Assembly (NCBI RefSeq): GCF_016811105.1
Contig: NZ_JAFBGM010000001.1
Coordinates: 372,001-436,000, forward strand
Length of the DNA: 64,000 nt
Source of the DNA: Aurantibacter crassamenti
GTDB taxonomy: Bacteria; Bacteroidota; Bacteroidia; Flavobacteriales; Flavobacteriaceae
Reading direction: 5' to 3'
How positions within the stretch are numbered: the stretch's first letter is position 1; each line of letters begins with the position of its first letter. Below are positions 52,905-62,811 of this stretch, piece after piece. Position numbers and translations under genes: made by a program. The notes under the pieces are model-generated. The model made no database searches. It was not told the DNA's origin and saw only the letters and a list, made by a program, of their open reading frames with translations.

Positions 52905-55655
52905 TTAATTATTAATTACCCATGATGCATAATACATTGAGCCAATAAATCCGGTTCCGAACGCAGTAAAGTATTCTTTACCTCCTAAATTGGTACCACC
53001 AATTTTAAATGTCGATTTTATCTTTGGCACATTAAAGTTGATTTGTGCATCAACTGTATGAAATTCAGGCACTAGACCATTACCAAATGTAGCTTCCCAA
53101 TAGTAATCGTCACTAAATCTATATGCAACATTGAAACCTACATTCTTAAACACTTCAGGATTTCCAAAAGAAGCTTTAAACTTATGTTCTGGCGTATTGA
53201 AGTTCGTTGTAAAATCAGGATATAATTCACGTTCAAAATCTAACTTAGAGTAAGTATAACTACCTGATAAATTGTAATTACCCAAAACTTTCATCCCTAA
53301 TTCTATGGACGCACCATATGAATTTACATCTGCCTTAGAATTTGTATATGAACTATACGCTTGATAATCACCATTTGCAATTGCGGCCACAGATAATGCT
53401 CCGTCACCTACAGCACCATATAAAGGAGAAACCACTACTTCTTGTGAAATAAAATCTTTAAACCTATTATAGTAAGCACTAAAATCTATTGTTAGTTTAC
53501 TAACCTTACCTCTATAACCAATCTCTGAAGACGTTACTTGCTCTGGCTTAATTAAATTTGGATTTGAAATCTGCAAATCAGCTGGATTTCCTGTTTGACC
53601 CAAAGAAGTAACAGAAGAAAGAGAATACGAATTTTCATAAGCGGCTCTACCTGTTTGAACTACTGACTCAGGCACACCTAAAGCTTGCCCTTCTTCACTA
53701 ATCTGATAGGTACGTGAATATCTATCTAAGTTATCAGGTGCTGATCCAACCAAAATCGCTCTACCTGCATCAAGGCCTATAAATAAATCTTGAGTGGTAG
53801 GGTTACGAAAACCAGTTTGAATAGAAGCTCTAATATTATGGTTTCTATTTAGTGTAAAACCAGCAGAAATTCGTGGCGAAACAAAGCCATCAAAAAATTC
53901 AGATTTATCATACCGTGCAGAACCCGTTAACTTTAAAGATTTTTCATTCTTCAAAGGAATTGTTTTTTGAATTTGAGTATATATTCCATATTCAGAATAA
54001 TCAATTGTTCCATCATAATCTGTATAAATACTTCCTGAAGAGTTTAAAGCATATTTTCTATAAGAGCCGCCTACTTGAATATCAGCTATTTCAATTAAAT
54101 GACTAAAATTATAATTTGCATCTGCATGATAATATTTAGATGCATCTTGAAACTTAGACCCTGTTGTTAAATCTGGATCATTTACGCTTCTATTAAAAGC
54201 AGCTTCAAACTCAGGTGTTCCTGGCTCGAAACGACCTGTATCAGCAACTTGACGCGCCTGGGAATGCTTTTGCGCTTCGGTTAAATCAGCCCCTGATAAA
54301 GATAGACCAGCATACGTTTGAATATAATCACCAAACCAATCTTCATCAGACTTCCAAGCTCTGTTGATATTAATGCCGGTAAAAACCATATCATAAGATT
54401 GTCCCGCTTTATCTGCTACGACGTAGCCTCTAACGAAAAAGTTATCGTTTCGGAATTCAATTTTGTGTTGTTGTTGAAAAAACTGCTTTATATTATATCT
54501 GTTTGTACCTTGATAGATTGTGTTACCTGTACCTACTTTACCCACATAAGAAACTTCAAAATCAGTTTCCCAAGGACGATAATACAAGCCCCAATCAGCC
54601 TTAATGCTTTCGGCATTATAATCAGTTAAATCACGCTCGTTATAACCAGTTCTACTAACAACTACATCTGGAATGACACCTAATCCGGAAGCAGCCCGTA
54701 TATTTGTTGACACTTCATCGCCATAGACATTAATACCATCATAATTGTAGTCTGCACGAGTACCTCCTTCTGTAGTTTTGTCCACTTCACTGGTTGCAGC
54801 CCAATCAGTACCTTTTAAGTATCCAAAGTTCACTTTACCAGCAAACTTCTCACTAAATTTATGTGCAGCTCTTATGCCAATATCTGTGTAAGCATTGTTA
54901 CCAGCGGCTTCTTGAGAGGTTATTCCTCGTTTAACACTAGCACTTATACCTTGATAATCAAAAGGATTTTTACTACGCATGAACAAAATACCATTGAAAG
55001 CATTGGCACCATATAACGCTGATGATGCACCGGGTAGAATTTCAACGCTTTGCACATCAGTTTCAACCATACCCACTAGGTTACCAATAGGAAAGTTTAA
55101 TGCTGGGGTAGAATTATCCATTCCATCCACCAATTGCATAAAACGATTATTAGCGAAGGTTGCAAAACCACGTGTGTTTACTGATTTAAATGTTAAACTA
55201 TTCGTATTAACATCAACTCCTTTTAAATTTTCAAGTCCATCATAAAAATCAGCCGAAGCCGTATTTTTAATTTCTTGAAGGCCAAAACGTTCTACCGTAA
55301 CCGGAGATTCAAAAATACGTTCAGGTGTACGTGAGGCCGAAATAACCACTTCATCTAAAAAGGTTTGAGCCTCATTCATAATAATGGATAAGGTCTGAGT
55401 ACTTGAAGTTACATCAGCTGTAGTTTCAGAATAACCGATACTTGTAATTTCTAATTGAAACGGTGGTGTTTCGTCAGTCTGCAAGCTGAAATTACCATCA
55501 AAATCAGTGGTTGTACCAATAGCTTTACCACTAATAACAATATTGGCGCCCGGCACAGGCTGACCATTGTCATCAACAACGGTACCAGATATCGTTGTTT
55601 GAGCAAATGCAAATATCCCAAAAAATAATAGGGGAACTAAGAATACTGTTCGCAT
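52905..55655 (-). CDS. TonB-dependent receptor with carboxypeptidase-like N-domain
   Basis: The 916-residue outer-membrane transporter has a signal peptide (to about FAQ19), a carboxypeptidase-D-like domain (TISGTVVDDNGQPVPGANI, about 20-95), a plug (VTVERFGLQEIKNTASADFY, MQLVDGMDNSTPALNFPIG) and a 22-strand barrel. There is no SusD gene; an SGNH lipoprotein takes that place downstream. The likely cargo is a hydrophobic ester, but the sequence does not prove it. It heads a two-gene unit. Confidence 0.92.
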   Translation of the reverse strand: MRTVFLVPLLFFGIFAFAQTTISGTVVDDNGQPVPGANIVISGKAIGTTTDFDGNFSLQTDETPPFQLEITSIGYSETTADVTSSTQTLSIIMNEAQTFLDEVVISASRTPERIFESPVTVERFGLQEIKNTASADFYDGLENLKGVDVNTNSLTFKSVNTRGFATFANNRFMQLVDGMDNSTPALNFPIGNLVGMVETDVQSVEILPGASSALYGANAFNGILFMRSKNPFDYQGISASVKRGITSQEAAGNNAYTDIGIRAAHKFSEKFAGKVNFGYLKGTDWAATSEVDKTTEGGTRADYNYDGINVYGDEVSTNIRAASGLGVIPDVVVSRTGYNERDLTDYNAESIKADWGLYYRPWETDFEVSYVGKVGTGNTIYQGTNRYNIKQFFQQQHKIEFRNDNFFVRGYVVADKAGQSYDMVFTGININRAWKSDEDWFGDYIQTYAGLSLSGADLTEAQKHSQARQVADTGRFEPGTPEFEAAFNRSVNDPDLTTGSKFQDASKYYHADANYNFSHLIEIADIQVGGSYRKYALNSSGSIYTDYDGTIDYSEYGIYTQIQKTIPLKNEKSLKLTGSARYDKSEFFDGFVSPRISAGFTLNRNHNIRASIQTGFRNPTTQDLFIGLDAGRAILVGSAPDNLDRYSRTYQISEEGQALGVPESVVQTGRAAYENSYSLSSVTSLGQTGNPADLQISNPNLIKPEQVTSSEIGYRGKVSKLTIDFSAYYNRFKDFISQEVVVSPLYGAVGDGALSVAAIANGDYQAYSSYTNSKADVNSYGASIELGMKVLGNYNLSGSYTYSKLDFERELYPDFTTNFNTPEHKFKASFGNPEVFKNVGFNVAYRFSDDYYWEATFGNGLVPEFHTVDAQINFNVPKIKSTFKIGGTNLGGKEYFTAFGTGFIGSMYYASWVINN

Positions 55656-55805
55656 AATTTGTTTACGTTTTGTTAGTTACTAAGTCACCTGCAAGATACC
55701 TAATTTTCGGATTCACAAGGCATAAATTGAAAAAAAATTATGCATGCATAGTATTTATTTGGCAAAATTCTATTGGTTTAATAGAACATTCCACAAAAAA
55801 AGCAT

Positions 55806-55835
55806 AAAAAAAGACCCTATTATCAATAGGGTCTT
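55806..55835 (-). terminator. terminator of glmS
   Basis: AAGACCCTAT-TATCA-ATAGGGTCTT with seven T residues on the minus strand, 25 bp after the glmS stop. Confidence 0.92.
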
Positions 55836-55859
55836 CAAATTTGTAAGATAATACTGTAT

Positions 55860-57707
55860 TTACTCGACAGTGACAGATTTTGCAAGATTTCTTGGCTGAT
55901 CTACATTACAATTTCGCATTACAGCAATATGATATGACAATAATTGCAATGGAATTGTTGTCAGCAATGGTGTTAAAGACTCAAATGTTTCAGGAATTTC
56001 AATACAGTGATCAGCAAGCTCTTTTACTTGAACATCACCTTCTGTAACAATTGCGATAATTTTACCTTTTCTAGATTTAATTTCTTGAATATTGCTCACT
56101 ACTTTTTCATAGTGTCCTTTATTCGTAGCAATTACAAATACTGGCATGTGCTCATCTATTAGGGCAATAGGTCCGTGTTTCATTTCAGCCGCAGGATATC
56201 CTTCAGCATGAATGTAACTAATTTCTTTTAGCTTCAATGCACCTTCAAGCGCAACTGGAAAATTATATCCTCGCCCTAAATAAAGACAATTCGTTGAATC
56301 TTTATATACATCAGCAATTATTTCAATAAGTGGATTAGATTCCAAAGCCTTCTCTACCTTAGAAGGTATCGTCTCAAGTTCAGTCAAATATTCATGAAAT
56401 TGTGAATCTGTAAACAACTCTTTCTCCTTCGCTAATTTTAAAGCTAACAAAGTCAATACTGTTATCTGAGTGGTAAAAGCCTTGGTAGAAGCAACACCTA
56501 TTTCAGGACCAGCATGCGTATATGCACCGGCATGAGTTTCTCTTGCAATTGAAGACCCAACCACATTACATACTCCGAATACAAAAGCTCCATTTTCTTT
56601 AGCCAATTTTATTGCAGCAAGCGTATCTGCAGTTTCACCCGATTGCGAAATAGCAATAACTACATCATTCTCAGTGATTATTGGGTTTCTATATCTAAAC
56701 TCAGAAGCATATTCTACCTCAACAGGTATACGTGCAAGGTTTTCAAATATATATTCTGCAACTAACCCCGCGTGCCAAGAAGTACCACATGCAACAATAA
56801 TAATTCTATTTGCATTTAAAAACTTATCTAAATGTTGATCAATACCAGCCATTTTTACAATACCCTGCTTGGCAAGTAATCGACCTCTATATGTGTCTAA
56901 AATTGCTCTAGGTTGCTCATAAATTTCCTTCAACATAAAGTGATCAAAACCACCTTTTTCAATTTCTTCAATATTCATTTGAAGTTCTAGAATGTTTGGA
57001 TAAGCAACCGCGTCATTCTTAATCTTTCTTAATTTTATCTCTTTACCCAAACGTATAATTGCCATTTCTTCATCTTCAAGATATATAGCATTGTTGGTAA
57101 ATTCAATAAATGGGGAAGCATCAGAAGCAATAAAAAATTCATTATCTCCAATTCCGATAGCCAAAGGGCTTCCTAATTTGGCAACAACTATTTCATCTGG
57201 CTTTTTTTTATCAAAAACCGCTATGGCGTATGCACCAACCACTTCATTCAATGCAATTTGAACCGCTTGACCCAACATTACATTTTCTTTTAATTTTACC
57301 TCTTCAATTAGGTTTACCAATACTTCGGTATCTGTATCAGATTCAAAAGTATACCCTCTCTTAATAAGTTCTTTTTTAATAGACTCATAATTCTCAATAA
57401 TGCCATTATGAATAATGACCAAATCACCTGAATTTGAATAATGTGGATGAGAGTTTACATCATTTGGCACACCATGTGTAGCCCAACGTGTATGACCAAT
57501 ACCTAAATTACCACTTAGTGAAATCTCACTTTTGGCTTTTTTCTTTAAATCTTCAACTTTGCCTTTAGTTTTACAAAGATTTACAGATGCACCATCATAA
57601 AGCGCAATACCAGCACTATCATACCCTCTATATTCAAGACGTTGAAGTCCTTTAATTACAATTGGATAAGCATCTCTATGGCCAATATAACCTACAATTC
57701 CACACAT
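55860..57707 (-). CDS. glmS: glutamine--fructose-6-phosphate aminotransferase
   Basis: Makes glucosamine-6-phosphate, the entry to UDP-GlcNAc, peptidoglycan and LPS. The 615-residue protein has the N-terminal nucleophile C2 (MCGIVGYIGHRDAYPIVIKG), the GATase region LEYRGYDSAGIAL, two SIS sugar-isomerase domains (CGTSWHAGLVAEYIFE; LGRGYNFPVALEGALKLKE) and the C-terminal PRNLAKSVTVE. It is a single gene; no glmS ribozyme was seen upstream. Confidence 0.98.
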   Translation of the reverse strand: MCGIVGYIGHRDAYPIVIKGLQRLEYRGYDSAGIALYDGASVNLCKTKGKVEDLKKKAKSEISLSGNLGIGHTRWATHGVPNDVNSHPHYSNSGDLVIIHNGIIENYESIKKELIKRGYTFESDTDTEVLVNLIEEVKLKENVMLGQAVQIALNEVVGAYAIAVFDKKKPDEIVVAKLGSPLAIGIGDNEFFIASDASPFIEFTNNAIYLEDEEMAIIRLGKEIKLRKIKNDAVAYPNILELQMNIEEIEKGGFDHFMLKEIYEQPRAILDTYRGRLLAKQGIVKMAGIDQHLDKFLNANRIIIVACGTSWHAGLVAEYIFENLARIPVEVEYASEFRYRNPIITENDVVIAISQSGETADTLAAIKLAKENGAFVFGVCNVVGSSIARETHAGAYTHAGPEIGVASTKAFTTQITVLTLLALKLAKEKELFTDSQFHEYLTELETIPSKVEKALESNPLIEIIADVYKDSTNCLYLGRGYNFPVALEGALKLKEISYIHAEGYPAAEMKHGPIALIDEHMPVFVIATNKGHYEKVVSNIQEIKSRKGKIIAIVTEGDVQVKELADHCIEIPETFESLTPLLTTIPLQLLSYHIAVMRNCNVDQPRNLAKSVTVE

Positions 57708-57883
57708 ATAAATCTATTTTCTTAGTTCGAAAATTTTTAATTACAAATTTTAGATAAAGACTAAATTTCGATATCCTTTTATAGCAATAGAACGTAAAAT
57801 ATCGACAAGTGGTATATGCAACTCCAAAAATAACGAATACAAGCAGTATGGTTTAAAATATTACAAAAACAAAAGATAAAATT

Positions 57884-59674
57884 CTAGTTCGTTTCGGTAT
57901 AAAATATTTGAAGTTTTAATTTCATATCATCCTCAGCAGCTGTAACATTACTACCGTAAAGCACCGTACTTAATGGCGTTAAAACAGAAGATACAGGTAA
58001 CTCCATCTCAGTACCATTAGCAAGTATTACATTACGAGCAGCTGTTATTCTTACATCGGCTGGCACTTGAATACCTAAAGTTGCATTTACAGAATCTCTA
58101 ACAATGATATTATTTAAATGATTGGTAATATTAACCGTGTATTTCACGCCTTTCTCACCTGATTTTTCTATAAGCCCATCATAATTCAAATAAACCTCAA
58201 GAGGCGTATCTTCTGTACTATATTCAGTGGCAACATTAAACAAAGGCGCATTGGTTTCTGCATTAAACATATAAAGCCTAGGCGGTTCATTTTCTATACT
58301 TGCAACAGCATCTTGGTCTACATAAAAAACAAGATTAGCCTCATTAATTATCCAATTCTTAGCCTTTATTTCATTAATTTCAGACTCATCTTCAAATAAT
58401 TGTATTTCTGCATAAGTACCTGATCCACCCTTTAAATAAAGTCTTGAAGCATTTTCTTCAGAGAACATCGTATTACTTATTTCTGAAGGATAATCATCAT
58501 TGATAAAAGTATTAACAGCATTACCAGAAGTTGATGTAACAAGTGACAGATTGAATGAAGCAGTCAATTCTTCAGTAGTATCAGCATCTACAATACGATC
58601 ATAATGATAATAGACCTCAATACGCGCATTAGCAAGATTCAGTAGAAAAAGTAGTTCTGAATCTGACGGAGTAACAGATATGTTAATTCCTCTAAAAAAA
58701 TCTTTAAAGTTTGCAGCACTAAATAACTCCGTACTACCTTCCTTATCAAGAATGTTAGTTTGAAAATAATCTACTCCAATAGGATCTAACTTAACACGTA
58801 TGCCTGGAGCAACTTTAGTTACTGTAGCTTCATTTTCTTCAGTATCGGGATCATCTTCTTCACCAGGTAATATATATTCTTTATTATCAATCAAATAATC
58901 ACCTTCAAAAAGGACTTCTTCAGTAAAAGTTGGTGAAAATTCTTGATTTGAATAATATTCCTGGGCTTCTTGATAGTCAGTATTTGGATCTAGATCACGC
59001 AAGTAATATGTTGACCTTTCTACTTTTAATTTAAAGGATTGCGAACGATTACCATAAATACTATCTAATTCAAAAGTTTCAGCAAAACCAAGTACGTCTA
59101 AAGAATCATCAGTACCATCTGGTATTCCATCACCATCAGTGTCTGGATTTTGAGGATTTGTACCGTTTGAAGTTTCTTGAACATTCGAAATTCCATCATT
59201 GTCGCTATCATTGGTTGCATCTAAAATATCATCACCTACTTCTGCAGAATCTGGAACTCCATCTGCATCAGAATCCAACTGATTTAATTGATACGGCAGA
59301 TAAACAACTACACTATCAATAGTTTCATTTTCAGGAATTGCATCACTATTGGTGTCTTCAGTATTTTGGGTATAAATACCAAAACTTGGGTTTGCAGTTG
59401 ACAATTGAACTTGACTGTTAATTGTAGCAACTGTTTTACCATAAACTGGGTCGTTAAAAACGCCCAATTGATATATTGGTAGTTTATTTGTCTGAACGGC
59501 TTCAATTTTTTTATTGAAGGCCTTTACATTATATGTAGCAATACTTGTACTGAAAGGTTTACTACCAATCACAGTTGCACCAATAGTTGTTGGTTCTTCT
59601 GTACAAGAACACAAAATGGCAACCAGTAAAAATCCCGCGTAAACGGGAAGTTTAATTCTCTTCAAAAAGTTCAT
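57884..59674 (-). CDS. DUF4270 lipoprotein with calcium-binding-type repeats
   Basis: The 596-residue protein has a lipoprotein signal (LCSC24) and the DUF4270 body (TIGATVIGSKPFSTSIATYN; DSVVVYLPYQLNQ). An insertion at about 133-190 is made of Asp-rich repeats (DSDADGVPDSAEVGDD, DNDGISNVQETSNGTNP, DTDGDGIPDGTDDS) like thrombospondin type 3 calcium loops. DUF4270 is a Bacteroidota surface family of unknown role. It is the downstream partner of the glycogen-synthase-like gene, 5 bp away. Confidence 0.9.
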   Translation of the reverse strand: MNFLKRIKLPVYAGFLLVAILCSCTEEPTTIGATVIGSKPFSTSIATYNVKAFNKKIEAVQTNKLPIYQLGVFNDPVYGKTVATINSQVQLSTANPSFGIYTQNTEDTNSDAIPENETIDSVVVYLPYQLNQLDSDADGVPDSAEVGDDILDATNDSDNDGISNVQETSNGTNPQNPDTDGDGIPDGTDDSLDVLGFAETFELDSIYGNRSQSFKLKVERSTYYLRDLDPNTDYQEAQEYYSNQEFSPTFTEEVLFEGDYLIDNKEYILPGEEDDPDTEENEATVTKVAPGIRVKLDPIGVDYFQTNILDKEGSTELFSAANFKDFFRGINISVTPSDSELLFLLNLANARIEVYYHYDRIVDADTTEELTASFNLSLVTSTSGNAVNTFINDDYPSEISNTMFSEENASRLYLKGGSGTYAEIQLFEDESEINEIKAKNWIINEANLVFYVDQDAVASIENEPPRLYMFNAETNAPLFNVATEYSTEDTPLEVYLNYDGLIEKSGEKGVKYTVNITNHLNNIIVRDSVNATLGIQVPADVRITAARNVILANGTEMELPVSSVLTPLSTVLYGSNVTAAEDDMKLKLQIFYTETN

Positions 59675-59679
59675 TTAAA

Positions 59680-60489
59680 TTATTTTAAAACTTCGGTGTT
59701 ATAAAAATTCGCATACGCCTCTTCGAACTCTTGCAAAGTGACATATGGTAACACTGGTTTTTGAAGGTTGGTAATATGCTTTTGCAAATCTTCTGGAATT
59801 TCTTCCGCTGCTAAAATAACCGCATCTGAATAATCTACAGCTACTTTTAACAAATTATTATAGTCAGGTTTAGCAAGAGCTTTAATATTCTCTTCCGGTA
59901 TACCATCATAGGCTACCTTCTTAATCATATCACCATCTAATTCACCATCAAAACCTTTACCATAAATAGAGGTAACAATTTTGCTATCAGCAAAAAGTGG
60001 TTCATCGGCATAAAACTTTCTGAGATAAAGTGGCAAAAGAGACGCCAACCATCCATGAACATGAATTATATCTGGTGTCCAATTCAATTTTTTAACCGTT
60101 TCTACAACACCTTTAGCAAAGAATATTGCTCGCTGATCGTTATCTTTAAATAGATTTCCATCAGGGTCAGTAAATGTAGCTTTACGCTTAAAATATTCAT
60201 CGTTATCAATAAAATATACTTGTATGCGCTCTTTAGGTATAGAAGCTACTTTAATTATTAAAGGCATATCCATGTCATTAATAACTAAATTCATTCCTGA
60301 AAGACGAATAACTTCATGAAGTTGATGTCTTCTTTCATTAATATTACCATAACGCGGCATGAAAATCCGAATTTGGCCTCCATTGCTGTTGACCATTCTT
60401 GGAGTTTCATAAGACATAAGGGAAACTTCGTTCTGCGGAAGATAGGGTACTAATTCAGAAGATACGAATAATATCTTTTTGCCATTCAT
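59680..60489 (-). CDS. starch/glycogen synthase-like protein, N-terminal half only
   Basis: The 269-residue protein matches the N-terminal GT5 domain (MNGKKILFVSSELVPYLPQ; PDIIHVHGWLASLLPLYL; VTSIYGKGFDGEL). It ends where the C-terminal GT1 domain, with the rest of the active site, should begin; full GlgA has about 480 residues. The N-terminal KTGG motif that binds ADP-glucose is not seen. A normal synthase activity is therefore unlikely, and it may act as a regulator or scaffold. I chose the ATG at 60489. It is divergent from panC, 103 bp away. Confidence 0.85.
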   Translation of the reverse strand: MNGKKILFVSSELVPYLPQNEVSLMSYETPRMVNSNGGQIRIFMPRYGNINERRHQLHEVIRLSGMNLVINDMDMPLIIKVASIPKERIQVYFIDNDEYFKRKATFTDPDGNLFKDNDQRAIFFAKGVVETVKKLNWTPDIIHVHGWLASLLPLYLRKFYADEPLFADSKIVTSIYGKGFDGELDGDMIKKVAYDGIPEENIKALAKPDYNNLLKVAVDYSDAVILAAEEIPEDLQKHITNLQKPVLPYVTLQEFEEAYANFYNTEVLK

Positions 60490-60592
60490 AAAAATTGTAT
60501 TTTGAAATTCGTTCAAAAGGAATTGCAAAATTACGAAAATTATGCCGATTAGCCTTAATTGTAGTAAGTTTGCGCGCTTTTAAATATAAATA

Positions 60593-61438
60593 GTGAAAAT
60601 AGTTAGAACAAAAAACGAACTCAAATCACTTCTTTCTGGGCTTGACACTTCATCTGGAGTAGGCTTAGTGCCCACTATGGGTGCTTTACATGAAGGGCAT
60701 ATGTCATTGGTAAAAAAAGCTTTTGATGAAAACGCAATAACCGTTGTAAGTGTATTTGTGAATCCAACACAATTCGATAATAACGACGATCTTGAGAAAT
60801 ATCCGAGAACTCTAGACGCTGATATTGAACTTTTAAAGCAAATATCTGATGAAATAATTATTTTTGCACCCAGTGTTTCAAATATTTACCCAGATGGTCA
60901 ATATTCAGAAACATATGACTTTAAAGGATTAGACCAAGTAATGGAAGGAGCCTTTAGAGAAGGACATTATAATGGCGTCGCTACCATTGTTGAAAAATTT
61001 CTCAATCTCGTTGAACCCACCAAGGCTTATTTTGGCGAAAAAGATTTTCAACAGCTGTTAATTATCAAAAATCTAGTCGCGCTTAAAAAAATACCTGTCG
61101 AAATTATTGGCTGCCCAATAGTGAGAGAAGAAAACGGGTTGGCTAGAAGTTCTAGAAACGAAAGGCTCTCAAAAAAAATGCGAGATGAAGCATCTTTTAT
61201 TCATAGCACTTTATCTGAGGCAAAAAATAAATTTGAGAAAATGAGCGCCAATAAAGTCTTAGCTTGGGGAAAGAAACAATTTGAAAAGCACCCAGATTTA
61301 GACCTAGAATATCTTAACATTGCAGAAGCATCAACACTTAAGCTAACAAAACGAAAAAAGCCCAAAACAAAATACATGTTGTTTATTGCAGTTTATGCTG
61401 AAGGAATTCGGCTTATCGACAATATAGTTTTGAACTGA
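60593..61438 (+). CDS. panC: pantothenate synthetase PanC
   Basis: Joins pantoate and beta-alanine with ATP. The 281-residue protein has the HIGH-type motif PTMGALHEGHMSLVKKA (about 26-42), VSVFVNPTQFDNNDDLEKYPR, then YFGEKDFQQL and REENGLARSSRNERLS with the KMSKS-like loop. It starts at GTG 60593. A -7 element TAAGTTTG lies at 60565-60572. It heads the plus-strand pan operon. Confidence 0.97.
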   Translation: MKIVRTKNELKSLLSGLDTSSGVGLVPTMGALHEGHMSLVKKAFDENAITVVSVFVNPTQFDNNDDLEKYPRTLDADIELLKQISDEIIIFAPSVSNIYPDGQYSETYDFKGLDQVMEGAFREGHYNGVATIVEKFLNLVEPTKAYFGEKDFQQLLIIKNLVALKKIPVEIIGCPIVREENGLARSSRNERLSKKMRDEASFIHSTLSEAKNKFEKMSANKVLAWGKKQFEKHPDLDLEYLNIAEASTLKLTKRKKPKTKYMLFIAVYAEGIRLIDNIVLN

Positions 61439-61464
61439 ATTGAATCAAATTAATTAACTTTACA

Positions 61465-61815
61465 ATGCAAATAGAAGTCGTAAAATCAAAAATACATAGA
61501 GTAAAAGTTACTGGTGCAGACCTTGACTATATTGGCAGCATAACCATTGACGAAGACTTGATGGACGCTGCTAACATAGTGAAAGGTGAAAAGGTTCAGG
61601 TAGTCAACAATACAAATGGTGAACGATTAGAAACCTATGCTATACCTGGCCCACGTAAAAGTGGAGAAATTACCCTTAATGGTGCGGCTGCTAGAAAAGT
61701 AGCTAAAGGTGATGTTTTAATTTTATTCACCTATGCACGTATGGACATTGAAGAGGCAAAGAAATTTAATCCGTCTTTAGTTTTTCCAAATGAAGAGACA
61801 AACCTTTTAGAATAA
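61465..61815 (+). CDS. panD: aspartate 1-decarboxylase PanD
   Basis: Makes beta-alanine for PanC. The 116-residue proenzyme has the self-cleavage site Gly-Ser in YIGSITID (about 21-28), which gives the pyruvoyl cofactor, and the later motifs [18 protein letters not shown] and [12 protein letters not shown]. It starts 26 bp after panC, and the next gene begins 1 bp after its stop. Confidence 0.97.
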   Translation: MQIEVVKSKIHRVKVTGADLDYIGSITIDEDLMDAANIVKGEKVQVVNNTNGERLETYAIPGPRKSGEITLNGAAARKVAKGDVLILFTYARMDIEEAKKFNPSLVFPNEETNLLE

Positions 61816-61816
61816 C

Positions 61817-62782
61817 TTGAACAAACAACTAAAAAGGATATTAAAAACGATACTCCCAATTGCATTGGGAGTTTTTTTTGTTTGGTATTGGTACAATTCA
61901 ACTTCGCCTTCAGATAGGCAACAAATTTTGTATTATATCAAACAGGCCGATTTATTCTGGGTCGGCATTTCTATGGCACTTGGCATTTTAGGCCATGTAT
62001 CTAGGGCAGTAAGATGGAATTACTTACTTAAACCCTTAGGTTATCAACCGAGGTTAAGTAATAATGTTCTCATAATTTTAATGTCGTACTTCGCAAATTT
62101 AGGGGTGCCAAGAATGGGAGACTTACTTAGAGCACCTGCTTTAGCAACTTATGAGGGTGTGCCCGTTGAAAAGGGATTCGGCACCATTGTCACAGAACGG
62201 GTCATTGACGTACTCATGTTGTTCTCTATAATTGCAATTACTTTTTTATTACATACCGATATCATCTTGGGTTATCTACAAGAAATTGGGTTTCCCTTAA
62301 ACAAAATCATCCTATTACTAACAATGGGGCTAGTCGGTTTAGCAATCTTTACGCTATTCATTAAAAAATCAAAACATCAATTTGCCATAAAAATTAAAGA
62401 CTTTGTAACTGGCCTAATGGAAGGTGTGCTAAGTATCTTTAAAATGAAAAACAAATGGCCTTTTATTCTACATACTTTTTTTATATGGGGATGCTATATT
62501 GGCATGCTCTGGGTTATTAAATTTACAGTTGCTGAAACTATTGTCCTTTCATTAAGTCAACTTATGGTTGCTTTTGTTGCCGGAGCATTAGCAATGATGT
62601 TCACCAATGGCGGTATTGGTCTATACCCAATAGCAGTCAGTAAAGCGTTAGCCATTTTCGGAATTAGTAATATCTCTGGTGATGCCTTTGGATGGATTAT
62701 GTGGACATCTCAAACCCTAATGATAGTGATTTTTGGGGCAATATCTTTTCTCATTTTACCGTTATTGAACAGAAACCGCTAG
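61817..62782 (+). CDS. lysylphosphatidylglycerol synthase-type transmembrane protein (flippase-like)
   Basis: The 321-residue membrane protein has about eight helices, starting KQLKRILKTILPIALGVFFVWYWY split over the first helix, and the family motifs LLRAPALATYEGVPVEKGFG and TNGGIGLYPIAVSKALAIFG. Members are UPF0104/AglD-like and are thought to move lipid-linked molecules. It starts at TTG 61817, immediately after the panD stop. Its cargo is unknown, and its link to pantothenate is probably operon convenience. Confidence 0.88.
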   Translation: MNKQLKRILKTILPIALGVFFVWYWYNSTSPSDRQQILYYIKQADLFWVGISMALGILGHVSRAVRWNYLLKPLGYQPRLSNNVLIILMSYFANLGVPRMGDLLRAPALATYEGVPVEKGFGTIVTERVIDVLMLFSIIAITFLLHTDIILGYLQEIGFPLNKIILLLTMGLVGLAIFTLFIKKSKHQFAIKIKDFVTGLMEGVLSIFKMKNKWPFILHTFFIWGCYIGMLWVIKFTVAETIVLSLSQLMVAFVAGALAMMFTNGGIGLYPIAVSKALAIFGISNISGDAFGWIMWTSQTLMIVIFGAISFLILPLLNRNR

Positions 62783-62811
62783 ACAACTACAAACTGGCCA
62801 AATCTGATTAC

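Noticed and set aside
57708-57883. glmS ribozyme
   Set aside because: The leader has none of the ribozyme's conserved core, and glmS ribozymes are a feature of Firmicutes rather than Bacteroidota.
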